A stretch of 64,000 bases of DNA from Allomyces arbusculus (Eukaryota; Blastocladiomycota; Blastocladiomycetes; Blastocladiales; Blastocladiaceae), in NCBI GenBank assembly GCA_027604705.1, contig JADHYV010000002.1, forward strand, positions 868,001 to 932,000, read 5' to 3'. This document shows, in pieces, positions 45,931 to 58,167 of the stretch. Under the pieces are notes generated by a model that was not told where the DNA came from, ran no database searches, and saw only the letters and a list, made by a program, of their open reading frames with translations. A program made the translations under genes and the position numbers. Position 1 is the stretch's first letter. Each line of letters begins with the position of its first letter.

Positions 45931-48900
45931 TCACCCAATGAGCACGGACGGCACGATCGCGATACCGACCGCCCCTGGCGCACCTTCGACGAGCTTGCCC
46001 CGCGCACCCGTCGACTGCTCCTCGGCAGACACGACCGTTGTGGCACTCCCGAGCGGGGACCGAGCGAGCGCCGCTTCCGAAACGAAGCTTGAGCCGGCAC
46101 GCTTGATCGCCCCTGATACAGCACCGTCGAGCAGCGTCTCGGTCGAGTCCTGCCCAGCCAAGACCGGGAGCGGTGTTCTCGCTGCAATATGCGCGGCAAA
46201 ATGTGCCTCGACCGACTCGTCGACTTCCGGGATCGCGGATTCCTCGATGATGCCGAGCCCTTGCGACGCGAGCGGCGAGTGCGGACGCGTGTAGCTTTGC
46301 ACGCTCGGTGAACCGGAGATGGACTACACAGAAATGGGTGCCAAGGTCAGACGAGCCGTCAGCAATTGAGGATGACGAGATGCGGGTGAACGACACGAAC
46401 CGAAAGACTCTTGTGCCGCTGCAAATGCGCCGCTGCTGTCGCCGGAGGAGCCGCTTGGCTCGTGGGCACTCCGGCACCGCGCTTACCCGACCCGGACCGC
46501 GACAGCACGTTCCCGAGCTTGAACTTGGACGTCCACTTGGGCGCGGCTGCGGGTGTTGAGACGTATGACTGGGGTTCAATGGCGCCATTGCAAAAAGCCT
46601 GCTTGAGCTTCTTAGCTGCGCACTCGACCGGCAAATGCTCCTTGGCGTGATCCACGAGATGCGGCACATAGTCGAGCAGCATCTTGAGCGTGGTCATTTG
46701 CATATCAAGTTCCTCCCACGCGGCCTCGCCGCCGTGCCCCGCCATCCCGCGCGCGCAGAAGGATCGGAAGAACACTTCATGCACGCACTTCCACTCTAGG
46801 CACGAATCGGCGCGCGCTGGATCGAAGCGTGCGGCGGACATGCGGATCACCCGGACCATGTCGAGGAACAACAGCGCGTTGGCGTGCTTGGTCGGGTGTT
46901 CCTTGGCGAGCGCGTCGGCGACGCGCGGGAGCGACGCAGCCACGTCCGACCCGTTGGCGCGCGCGTCGCGTGCGATTTGGTGCAGCTTGGCCGCGACTGA
47001 AGGGGAGAGCAGCGGCGCGAGGATCAGCGTCACACGCGCGAGCGCCTCGAGGAGTCCCTCAGCGGCCAGATCGTCAAGGTAATCTTCCTTGAGCCGCTGC
47101 TGCGACTGGATGCGGGTCGCGACTTTGGCAATCAGCTTGGCATCCATGCCCATCTTCGCATCGCCGCGGGACCGCGTCGGGTTCGGCGTGGTCAAATTCG
47201 CGCCGTCGGCCGCAGCCGACATCAAGTGCGCAAGCACTTCGACATAATACCCGTGCAACGTCTCCTGAGACAACTCGCCGGGCATCCCACTGCGGAACCG
47301 GTTCATGACGCTGTCGGGGAGATACGACTTGGCTGGGGTCGGCTGCTGGGACTTGATACTGCCGCGATCGCCCGGCGCGCCCTGCGTCTGACTGTGGCCC
47401 GGCTGGTGAGACATGATACTGCTGCGATCGCCGCCCTTGGTGCTCATCTGACTCTGGCTCGCTGACCGGAAATTCGACATGCGCGCGAGCATCGACCGTG
47501 CCACGCCACCCTTCTTGAGATCGTGCAAGCCCACGGTGCTCGCGCTGCTCTTCATGCCAATACTGTGCCCGGTACCGCTGCCAGAGGCCTTGACGGGCGA
47601 TGCCGATAGGCCCGACCGGACAGATGTGGTCGATCGTATCGAAGACGGCGCGACCGACTCAGCGTACTGCGGGAAATGGCCGTGCCGGACTTGGTCCACG
47701 ACCTTGGCGCTGAGCAGGGCGTCACGCAGGTACAGGAACCGCTTGCGTGCCGTCAGCGATGTGACGCGCGCGTGGTGGTCGGCCGATTGTGTCTGCAGCG
47801 TTGCGAGCAGTTGGTGCAGGCACCCGTGGAACGAGGCCATGCGCTTCGACAGCGTCTGGTCGGCGTGGTGCGTAGTCGGGTCTGTGAAGTGCCTGTGCAG
47901 CAAGTGGGAGTGAGCATCAAGGAAATTACGCCAGCCTGTGGTGCGAGAAATCCGAATCGTACTGCTCCATTTCAAACACCCCGCCCGCGCACTGCTGGAT
48001 CTGCGTGCGCGAGACGAGCGTCGCCGGTCTATCCTCGACCGCATCACATAACGCGAGAACGTGGTCGTAGTGATCGGCCGAGACGGCGAGCATCGACCCG
48101 ACCTTGATCGGCACGACATGGCACACGAGCCCGGCCGCCGTCGTCATGATCACGGGCGTCGTTCTGACCTCCTTGGCAAGCAATTCCGTGACGGCATGCT
48201 CGGTGCGCGCCACAAACTCGTCGAGCAATACGAGCGCCTTCTTCGTATCGATGCCCGTCGTCGGCGCAAACTTCAAGTCGATGCGGCCGTGCGCATCGAG
48301 TAATTCAAGCACGTGCTCGCCCTGCGCCGTGACCGTGCGCACAATCGTCGAGTGTGCGAGCGGCCACTCGCGCTCGACGTACGACCCGTTGCGCACGTAA
48401 TCAACGAGCGCCGTCGAGTTGGGCGCCAGGAAATCGCTTTCGCCGAGGTGCCAGTCGTCCTTGATCAGGACGGCGCGGTCCGTGAGCAGCAACAATACTC
48501 GCCGGCGCTTGCTTTTGGGTTTCTGCACGGTCAGTGCCATGAGTAGGTGCGTCTCGCGCGCGACGATCGGCGAAAAATGACCGTTCTTGGCGTCGCCAAA
48601 CAGCCGTTCGAGCAGCTGCTTCTTGAACCGGTCGCCGCGGTAGACGTCGATGGCCGCGGTGATGGGCTTGAATGCGGCAACGCAGGGCGCAAAGTGCCAC
48701 TTGGCGAAGGGGTCGCCTTTCAAGACGCCGTCCATCAAGGTCGTTTCCAAGGCCATAATCCTGATGGATACCAGCTGCGGGAACTTAACCGCCTCGTCAA
48801 TGTCGCGGAACGATCCGTCCATGCCCTACGAAATAGCATCACGTCAGCACTTCATTCGTGAACTCAGAAAACCTGCCGACGTGACGCACCTCGCACGCAC

Positions 48901-50690
48901 GACGCAGCGGGAACACGGTCGTGGCCGTGACCGGCGCCAACGGGCTCGGCTCCCCCTTGACGAGTGCCATCACGTCCTCGAGTTCCACGGCGCGGTGACC
49001 GGCCTCGCGGAGCGTGGCCAAGTGTTCCTCCTAGGACCGAGCCGCATGGTTCGCTTTGTCAGTCCGTGGGCTACGTCAATGTGCGATAGTCCGTTGACCC
49101 GACGTACCGCAGAAACAGCCGCGATAAACGCAAGCACGTCGCCAGCCGCCATCGCCTGCTGCAAGACGGTGATGGTCTTGTCGAGAGCCTGTGCGAACGC
49201 CGCTGGCTTGGCTTGCCGCACAACGATGAGTGCTTGGTGCCACTCTTGCTCCGACTTGCTGCCAGGCTCCGTGAACATGTCCGCGTAGGTCATTGCCTAG
49301 TAGATTTCAACGCGAGACGTGTGAGCACGGACCGAGGAGAGTGACCCAGCTTGTCGCAACGTACCCGGTCGAGCTTGGCAAATCCGTCCATGATGAAGCG
49401 CTCGTACTTAATGCACTCGTTCATGATGCCGCGGACGATCCCTGAAATGGGCTGCATCGGAAGCGTCACTTACACAAAGCCGCGAGCCCAGATTGCGCAC
49501 AGTGAGAGCATACCGTTGTGGGCTCGGGGCAATCATCAGGCAACGGAACTGGAGAACCGAGGTTATGTCGTTGGTCAGCGATGGAGAGGATGAAGAGACG
49601 AGCAAGCCCCAGAGAGTGCCGCGTACCGTTCGTCGGGTCGTTGTTGGCAGTCGCCTTGAACATGGTCAGCGCCTCGTTGAGCAGACCCTCTACAAAACCA
49701 AAACAAGAGCAGTGAGTGCCGCTTCCACTTGATCCAAGCCCGCCAACCGCCAACGACGACGCGTACCAGACCGATCATCATAAAATACGGCCATGCGCGT
49801 CGCGACGGGCGCCGCCGGCCGCAAGAGGACCGCGAGGCTGACGGCCATCGCCGACGGTGCCGCCGTGCCGATCCCACTGAAACTGTTCATGCGCGACAGA
49901 CCCGTGACCGACATGTTCGACAGCGACCGCGTGAGGTTGCTGCCGCCGGCCTTGTCGGCCTTGGGCGGTCCGGAGAGCAGGTTGAAGGCCGACGTAGTCA
50001 GGTTGCCCGCGTACTGGAGCCGCAGCAGGTCGTCGAGCACCAGTTTATCGTCGATCTTGACAAAGAGCGCCGGGTGCACGCGCCGCAGGTGCTGCTGTAC
50101 AAACGCAACGAGGTGCGCCGCGTCGAGTCCGTTCACGGGCGTTTGCAGTCGGAAGTCGTGGGCATGATGGGTCGCATCAAACTCCGAGCGTCCCTGCAAG
50201 TGGAAGTGGAGTAAGGTGGTCAGTTGCGGCCACTCACGACGACAAACGCGGCGAGCAATTGCACCTCGTGCGTGAGCACGGTCACGCGCAGGACCTCGCC
50301 CATGGCCACGACGAGAATCTGCATTGGCAGCGCGTCACCGAGGACCAAGGCCTGGTCGGAAGGCATAATCCAATACTGGCCGATTTCTATCGCGATCCGA
50401 CGACAAAGGTGAGCGTGGCGGCCGAGAGGACGCGCAAGAGCGCCGAGCCTCAACGTACGCGTGTTGCCGTTGCGAATCAGCTCCATGTAAGTGGTCAAGT
50501 ACAGGTCCGGTGGCGTGGTGGAAAAGAGGTCGGTCATGGAAGCCGATGCGCTGATCAAGTCGGTGCCGGACTGCAAAAACGATCCGTTGCGTGACAACCG
50601 GCTCGGTGACCGATTGAGCCATGACGAGGATGCGGGAACCGACCCCGACGCCGATCGGCCGGCCGCTGAAAGACTTGGCGCGGGGTACAT
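45931..50690 (-). CDS. Ten-exon signalling-type protein with PH-like segments
   Basis: Exons, 5' to 3': 50459-50690, 50265-50386, 49767-50193, 49627-49689, 49365-49441, 49108-49296, 48890-49030, about 48060-48825, 46401-about 47940 and 45931-46323. Most introns are 64-77 nt; the fourth is about 185 nt. The join near 47926-48060 is unresolved, and the end of the second exon could instead be 50238. The N-terminal part reads YWIMPSDQALVLGDALPMQI, LRVTVLTHEGRSEFDATHHA and a terminal helix, which looks like a PH fold. A helical middle (GIMNECIKYERFIMDGFAKL, DRAMTYADMF) leads to a second PH-like segment (RRRVLLLLTDRAVLIKDDW to ALVLLDEFVARTEHAV). The large ninth exon is helical, and its stretch HPTKHANALLFLDMVRVIRM is weakly reminiscent of the end of a RhoGAP domain. 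The C-terminus is Ser/Ala-rich. A membrane-associated GTPase-signalling role is only a suggestion. Confidence 0.6.
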
Positions 50691-51353
50691 CGTGAGGTGG
50701 AGGGGAAGAGGACCCGGGATCCGGCCTGGGAGGTCTTTACTTGGTCGAGCAGGTGCAAAAGGTGGCCAGGAGATCGGCCGTGGGGCAAGACGGGGAAAAG
50801 GTGGTGGAGGGTCGCGGGCCACAGACCGGCTGGGCGGCGAACGGGTGAACGACGTCGAGCGGCAGGATGCCCGGGCGGAATCAGAGTGTATGTTGCAGAA
50901 GAGCAGCTTGCAGCAAGTAGAGAGGGCCGATGATGGCGACGGGCCGGAGGGAGAGAAGAAATTTGGAGTCGTCGTCGTCGTCGCGTGGGCCGGGAGATCA
51001 ATGGAAGGAGGAGCCGAGCGACGCGGTCACGTGTTGGTAGACCAATGATTTCGCTGTCTTCCACTACGTCCCCTGCCGCTCGGCTGTCATCGCCCGAGCA
51101 GGAGTCGCCCGACGTCATCGACGTGCCTGCAACTCTCCTGCTCTCTCTTCCGCATCGTCGTTCGTTGTCGAGCCCACCACGCCGTCTCCCTCCTGTCTTT
51201 GCCCCTCGATGTCAGCGCCGGATCTGTCATGAGCAACATCACGCCATCACTATCAAATCAAATCCACACCCTAATCACAAGGAATCCAACACGCCATCTT
51301 GTTGATGCAAAAGCTATGTACACTCCCAGCTCCTTCTCCCCGATTCTCCTCAC
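50691..51353. other. Intergenic: promoter side of the PH-like gene, 3' flank of LYS2
   Basis: No gene supported. The stretch 51220-51320 is AT-richer and probably belongs to the LYS2 3' untranslated region. Arg/Gly-rich frames on either strand are discounted. Confidence 0.5.
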
Positions 51354-54300
51354 TCAAGCCGCCGCCGACGTGCGCATCGCGACCCCACCCGACGCCGCCA
51401 ACGCGCGCTGCGCGACCTCTGGCACCGGCGGCAACGCGCGCTGTGCGTTCACCACCTCACTCGGCTGCGGCAAGAACCCAGCCGCGACCAAGTAGGCCAA
51501 CGATCTTGGCACGACATCGCGCATCGGCGCCGGCCGTGCCGCGGGCGCCTCCGCCGACCCGACCACGGCCTTGACCTGGTTGCGCCAGGCGCGCATGACC
51601 GTATCTGCATGCGCCGTATCAAGCGCGGGCGCGCGCGTCGAGGTCGGCAAATCGTCCAGGACAAAGTGCAAAAGCGGGTAGAGCGCCGAGTCGGCGGCCG
51701 AGTTGGTCACGTACTTGAGCAAAGCGGCGCGCCATTCGAGGTAGGCCGTGTCGCGGACTTGCCATCCGTGCGCCGTGAGGGACCCGCCGAGAAGGTCGAC
51801 GAACCGGAAGTGGTCCGGGTTGTACGTGTGGTAGACGCGGCCGTAGACGGCGTGTGCGGGCGTGCCCGGCAGCGTCCACGACGCGGCCGCGGCCGAGGCC
51901 AAGTCGGTCGTCTTGGCCGTCGTGGGGGATGCCGGCGGCGACACGTCCCCGGCACGCTGCACCTGTGCGGCATCCGCGAGCGTGACCGCAACCACAACCT
52001 CCGCGACATAGTCGACGGGGCACATGTTGACGACGTTCTGGATCTGCGGGACGGCGCCGACCTCGAGGCACCCCTTAACGAGACGCCACAGGAAATCGTC
52101 GCCGTTGGTCACGCCCGACTGCGCGTGGCCCACAATGTAACCTGGACGGACAACCGTCACGGGCACGCCGCGCTGCGCGGCCTGTGCGCACAGCCGTTCC
52201 GCGACCCATTTGGTCTGCGCATACCCCGACCGCAACCCAACACGGGACCCCTCGAGCGCATCGGCTTCCGGCACGCGGTTGAGCGGAGGCTCGAGCTGTG
52301 CCACCTCCGTCGCGTAATACGGCGTATCAAGCACTGATGTCGACGACACGAAATGCACGGGCTTGGTCTTCCCACCAGCGACGGCCAGACGCAGGGCTGT
52401 GACCGTGCCGTCCACGTTGGCCGGCGCGAGCTTGGCGTACGGGTAGACCCAGTGCACCATAGCGCCGTTATGCACGATCGCGTCGACGTCCTTGGCAAGC
52501 TGCGTCCACGTCGCCGCATCGATCCCCCACTGAGGCTTGGCCAAGTCGCCGGCGACGCCAACGACGTGCGCCACGTACTTGTCGTTCCAGCACGCGTGCC
52601 GCTGCAAGTTGGCCACGACGCGCTGCGTTGCGGCCGCGTCGTCGCGCGCGCGGGCGACGCACGTCACGCGCACACCGCGCAAGTCCGACTCGAGCGCGAG
52701 CAGGCGGTCGAGCATTTGCGCGACAATGAACGCGCCGAGGAACCCGGTCGCGCCTGTCACGAGCACGTGCTTCGGGCGCGTCGTGGGCGTGGCGGTACCG
52801 GCAGCAGGGACCACGTCGGTGGGCAGGACGGCGTGCGCCGCGTAATCGAACACGGGGGTCACTTCATCGGCGGCAACGGGCGCGACAACCGACATCATGC
52901 CCTCGATCTGCGCGGCCATGTCGCGCAGGACCGGGAAGTCAAAGACGAGCGCGAGCGGCGCGTCGGCAACGCCCAATTCCGACCGCACGCGCAGCGTGAG
53001 CCGCGTCGCCAGGATCGAGTGCCCGCCCATGTCGAAAAAGTGGGCGTCGGGGCGCAGACGGCGCTCGGGCACGCCAAGCAGGTCGGACCAGAGCGCGCGG
53101 AGCGTCGCATAAGCGGCACCAAAATCGTCCTCGTCAGCAGCAGCCGACGACGCGGCCGCTGCCGACTCGCCGTAGAGCAGCGATGTGTCCGGGAACGGCA
53201 ATGCATGCTTGTCGACCTTACCGTTAGGCGTGAGCGGCAGCTTGCGCAGCGGGCAGACGACGGCGGGCACCGCGTAGGCGGGCAACTTGTGCCGCAAGAA
53301 CTCACGCAGCGACGCGCACAGGTCGTCAAAGTCACGCGGGACCGCGTACCGCAGGTGGCCACGGTCGTGCTGCGACCCCTCGTGCTGCGCGTCGGTCAAG
53401 ACAATGTAGGACACGAGCGTCTGCTCCTCGTCCTTGTCGCGGCGCACCAGTGTCACGTTCTCGCGCACGCGCGGGTGCTGCGAGAGATACATGTCGATCT
53501 CGCCGAGCTCAATACGGAACCCGCGCAGCTTCACTTGGTCGTCGGCGCGCCCACTGCACTCGACGAGGCCGTCGGGACGGTACCGCCCGAGATCGCCCGT
53601 GCGGTACATGCGGTCACGCGCGCCGTGGTAGAACGGGATTGCGGGCGTCGGCTCGGCCTTGGCCGCTGAGGCGGCAAACGGGTTGGTCACAAACTTGGCG
53701 GCGGTCGCGTCAAGCAGGCCGAGGTAGCCCTCGGCGAGCCCAGAACTGCGCACGTAGAGCTCACCGACTTCGCCGACACCACACATTTGACCCGTCTTGT
53801 TGATGACGAGCAGCTGCACGTCGACCATGCCTTGGCCCGCGGGCATCACGTCCTTTTGCTCGTTGATCCACTCAGGGTCGGCCGAGCGCGGCGGGATGCG
53901 CAGGTAGGACACGGCACGTTGCGTTTCTGGAAGAAATTCGTGGAAGCGTCAGTTGTCAATTTCTCGCGAAATACACGATCAGGACTCGGCGAGGAGAAAT
54001 ACGAACCAGTGGTGCCATACATGTTGATGACGGCGCAGTTGGGCGCCAAGTGCTGCAACCGGAGCACGTCGCGCTTGGTCAAGATATCCCCGACAAAGAA
54101 CGAGTTGCGCAGCGACGTGATCTCCTGGTGCGCGGCTCCACCATTCGCGGTCGCACCAGCGCCGTGCATGCTCATGGCGGCCGTGAGCAGCTGCCCCATG
54201 GCGGGCGTCAAGTGCGTGACCGTCACCTGGTGCGTGCGCATCCACTGCGCCAATTGTCCCGGCGTCCCAATATCTGCGGCCGTCGGAATATAGAGCGCAG

Positions 54301-56062
54301 CACCCAAGTAGAGGGGCGTGAAGATATCGCGCTGGATTGGGTCGTGCGCGATGCCCGAGAGCATCGTGAACCGGTCACTTTCCGAGAGCCCAAACCGCGT
54401 GCGCATCCACGGGTAGAAGTGCGTAAGCGAGAAGTGCCGGCCGCGCACGCCCTTGGGGATGCCCGTCGACCCAGACGTGAAACTGAGCGTGCCAATCGAG
54501 TCCGGACCAATAGGGATACCCGGGTCGGTACTGGCGCGCGCCGCGTCGGGCGCAAGGTCAACGGCGGCCGTCAAGTCGCCGGCATCGGCGAGCGCGAGGG
54601 CGGGCACCTCGCACACGAGCTGCAGGTCCGAGCGGACGTAGTCGCGCACGGTCTGGTCGAGCTCGCCCGCGTGCTTGAGGACCACAAGCGCGCGCGGCTT
54701 GGCGACTTGCAGGTAAATGATTTGCCGCTGCGGCGGGTAGGCCGGGTCAATGACCGAAAACGTGCATCCGGCCGCGAGCACGCCCATAATGGCGACCATC
54801 AAGTCGACACCGCGGTACGAGTAGAGCATAACCACGTCCTCGCGCTGCACGCCGTGCCGCAGCAGATGATGCGCGAGCGTGTTGGCGGCGCGGTGAATCG
54901 TCTTGTACGTGAACTGCCTCGGGATCGTCGCGCCATTGCGCACGACATGCTCGACGGCACAGGTACGGTCCGGGTGCGCACGGGCGTTGCGCGAGAAAAT
55001 TTCGTGAATTGGGCCCTCCCACTGGTCCCAGTGCAGCGGCACGGTCGGGTCCGGAACAGCGTTGCGCGTGCGCATTGCGTCAGTTACGAGCGAGACAGCA
55101 CCAACGGGCACGTCGGGCTGGTTGAGCGCTGCATCGAGCACGAGCAACAACTGGTCGGTCAGGTCCTCCATGCGCTCGCGCGCGTAGAGACACGTATTGT
55201 AGGCAATGCGCACGTGCAGCGGTAGCAACCGGCGCAGCGACGGCGACGTGGAAATGAAGATGGTCCAGTCGGTCGCGGCCATGCTGGCTGTGGTCGCCGG
55301 CGTCGTGTCGGCCAGGTTGAAGAAGCGGACCTTGAATGGCGGGGCGGCAGCGGAGCTCGCACCGCCTGGGTGGTCGGCCGATGCCGACGACGATTGCAGC
55401 GCGGCAACGAGCTTGGAGAAAGGGACCGGGTCGGCGAGCGCGTCTTGCTCAATCTGTGATCAATGGAGGGAGAAATGGGTGGTCGCGTGGTGAGTATTTT
55501 TTCGTTCATTGATCGCTCCCCAAATTCACAACACCATGGAGGACAACAAGCGCACCTGGCAGACATGCTCGACAACCTGACGGAACGTCCACGTCGCGTC
55601 AATGTTGAGCCGCATGACAATCGGCCACCCGTTATCGGGCGCCGAACTGCCCACGCTCACATCGTCCTCGCCCGTGTAGCGGTGCAGGAGAACAGCGAAT
55701 GCGGCGAGCAGGACGTGGAACGGGGTCGCGAGTGCGGCATCTTCGCCGACGGCCGTCGGGTCCGTGGCAAGGCGATCTGCTTGCCAACGGAGCGCGAGCT
55801 GCAAGATGGCGACAGTGGTCGGGAGCGGCAGGTCGCGCACAACGTCGGCCTCGACGAATCGCTGCGGCGACGCACGCGGGTAGTCGGTAGGCAGGGCGAG
55901 ATCCGTGCGGTTGGCGAGGCGCGCGCGCCACCGGTCGAGCGCGGCCGTGAGCGCTGGCGCGTCGGTTGTTGACGCCGTGGTCGTGGTCGTGGTCGGTGCA
56001 GCGGGCATTTTGGTAGGGGTAGAAGGCGCAATCTTGGCGGCAGCGCTTGTTGGCGGGGTCAT
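51354..56062 (-). CDS. LYS2: L-2-aminoadipate reductase (large subunit), lysine biosynthesis
   Basis: Reduces L-2-aminoadipate to its semialdehyde, using ATP, NADPH and a phosphopantetheine arm, in the fungal lysine pathway; Lys5-type PPTase activates it. Exons are 55556-56062, 54007-55453 and 51354-53926; introns are 102 nt (GTGCGC..ACAG) and 80 nt (GTTCGT..CCAG). The second join restores MYGTTETQRAVSYLRIPPRS, the signature of Lys2 adenylation domains. The 1508-aa protein has a condensation-like N-terminus (LPLPTTVAILQLALRWQADR), an adenylation domain with SFTSGSTGIPKGVRG near residue 490, and the carrier site FFDMGGHSILATRL near 952, whose Ser is pantetheinylated. Its reductase domain has VTGATGFLGAFIV near 1040 and catalytic YAQTKWVAERL (Tyr-x3-Lys) near 1219. 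It is about 100 residues longer than usual, mostly from Ala/Thr-rich insertions. Confidence 0.96.
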
Positions 56063-56897
56063 GATCAAGGAGAGGGTGCGCGCGCGTTGAAGGCTGGATA
56101 TGGGTGCTGTCGAGCCAGCAGACGTTGTGGTTTTGAAAGTGTGAATCCGCCGACAAGGGCGGGAGACTCGCGCTATTTGTATCGTGGTGGACAATCACCT
56201 GGAGCGCACGGCGATGGCGGTCAAAGGCGAACAATCGCCCGCGCGACAGTCACCGCGCCGCGCGCGCTCCTGACCACGGCGACCAGGAGCACAACGGCGG
56301 CGGCGATGCATTGCTGGCAGTGGGGCGGATTTGGCCTCAAATCAATCCGGGGTGGGCCAAACTGATGATGGTGGGCCGTGGACCAACGCGGTCGCGTGAC
56401 CCTGACCACCGCACACTGATCGCCGATGATGGGAAACGATGAACCAACTTCACCCTCACGGTCCAACCCCTCCTCGCCAACACTGCCAATCTGCCTGTGT
56501 TTTTGCCTTAACCACAGGCCGGCCACGACAACAAGTTTTCTCGGCCGCCGTCCAGATTACCCTCTCCACCCTGTTTGAGCGCCTAGTTTGCGCCTGCCCG
56601 CCCTGGAGTCCGCATTGTGCGACCGATTGAGTGAAAGGGCAGCCATCCAAACCCATCAAAGCGTGGTTGCGATCTCGGCCAGCCGAGCACGGATTGGCGT
56701 TCCCTCTCCCAAAACCAACGTCAAAGGTCACGACAAGCCTGCGGGATTTGGCTGCGACCAGATCGGAGTTGAAATGGCGGACCGGGTCGGGTCGTCTGCA
56801 ACACACGCTCTTGGCCCTCAGCAGAATCGAGAAAATGTGGGCAAAAATGGACTCTCATCGCACTCGAAAAAGCATCAACTCTCACTCATTCACGCTA
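56063..56897. other. Intergenic: promoter side of LYS2, 3' flank of VPS29
   Basis: No gene supported. The frame of LYS2 stays open to 56194 with further ATGs, but they precede the natural Ala/Thr-rich start. I see no clear regulatory site for lysine control. Confidence 0.5.
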
Positions 56898-57699
56898 CTA
56901 CGCCGCGCCCACTGTCGCCGGCGCTCCACCCTCTGCGGCGGTCGCATCCGCCGTCGGTGCTGCTCCTGCTGCTGCCCCGACCGTAGCCGCCCCATCTGCA
57001 ACCCCCGGCTTGGCGTACCCGAGCTTGATAATCTTGACTTCGCCATTCACCAACTGGTAGACATAGACGTCCACCTTGGCGCCCTGCACGTCGAGCAGGA
57101 CAAACGACGGCGCCATGGCATCGGCGGCCGCCGTGGCGGGCCTCGCTGCCGTCCCACCCGTCCCTGTGACGGATCCGGGGTTCACAAACAGTTTGCCCTC
57201 GAGTTCAAAGCAGTCGACCGCGCCTGTGGCCCCAGTGACAAGCACGTCCACGTCGAGCTGCCGCGCGGCGATCGCGAGCGTTTCCGTGTCGTCGATCGGG
57301 ACGAGGGCGTGGCCGTGCACGAGGCCGACGCGCAGGTCGCCGATGGCGATGGTGCGGGAGAGGGGGTGGGCGACCTGGTGATCAAGGCAGTCGGCAGTTC
57401 AGTCCCCGGTTCCGTTTTGGGTGGACAGTGCGAGGGAAGAGCGGGACACGCACCGTGTCGAGCTCGCCCTTGACAAAGTAGGCCTCGGGTGCAATCGATC
57501 GCAGCCATTCGGCCGTGTCGGCCATGGTCAGGTTGCCGGTGCAGAGCACGACATGGATCTTGCCGGGGACGAGCAGCTTGCGGAAAGCGGCGGGCACATC
57601 AACGGCGCGGTGCGGAATGTTAAAGTCGCCAATGATCAGCGCGAGCTGCGGGATGGGGGCGGCATGGCCGTGTGAGCGATCAGTCGTGGATTCAAGCAT
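56898..57699 (-). CDS. VPS29: VPS29, retromer subunit
   Basis: Metallophosphoesterase-fold subunit of the retromer, which retrieves cargo from endosomes to the Golgi; it docks on VPS35. Exons are 57454-57699 and 56898-57374; the intron is 79 nt (GTGCGT..CCAG, phase 0). The 240-aa protein has LALIIGDFNIPHR, FRKLLVPGKIHVVLCTGNL, AYFVKGELDT, then IGDLRVGLVHGHALVP, LDVDVLVTGATGAVDCFELE, GKLFVNPGSVTG, PSFVLLDVQG and VYVYQLVNGEVKI. All of these match VPS29 in order. Two metal-site positions differ from animal and yeast forms: GD-x-HIPHR reads GDFNIPHR, and the SGHTHKFE loop reads TGATGAVD. A 60-residue Ala/Gly/Thr-rich tail and insert are extra. The N-terminal extension of about 18 residues is probably disordered. 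Confidence 0.93.
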
Positions 57700-58167
57700 C
57701 AGGTCATGAACACCGGCACTGACGGCATCAACTCACCACCATGGTTGCAGGGTGGGGAGGGTCGACAGCGACTCGGGGTAGTTGAGGTTGGGGTCGCGAA
57801 CGACGCGTTGCTGGTCGGTTTTGCGGCACGAATTTGAGGTTGGCGGGCTGCCGGCAGTACAGGCAAGTGACAGCGTGTGGTCCTCGGTGGCGATCGTTAC
57901 TTGCAGCAAGTTGTTGGCCAAATCGACGAGCAAACGAGCGTGTTTTCGTCGACGTACTGGGAGCGGATGCTTGCGAGCCGGGCGCGACAGGCAGCAGAAC
58001 GTGCATCGCGCACGTGCCAGTGCGTCAGACGGAGAGAGCGAGCCGACTGCACTTGAGCGTGTGGCGCTCTGTTCGCGGTGAAGTCGTGCAGACAGCTCCT
58101 CCATCTTGTCGTCGTCGTCGTCGTCGACCTTGCCGCTCGCTGCGATTCGGTCGCGTCACGTTCAACG
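57700..58167. other. Divergent promoter region between VPS29 and the orphan Pro-rich gene
   Basis: No gene supported. An in-frame ATG at 58078 could extend the + strand gene by 30 residues, but the added part is Val/Leu-rich from a GTC repeat (58107-58128) and looks untranslated. Confidence 0.45.

Noticed and set aside
49442-49626. Extra exon inside the 185-nt intron of the PH-like gene (with a GTAAGT donor)
   Set aside because: Using it requires either a 32-nt intron or a phase error. Direct joining keeps phase and reads naturally.
52353-53669. 438-codon + strand frame
   Set aside because: Antisense to the LYS2 reductase and carrier domains; Arg/Val/His-rich with no domain.
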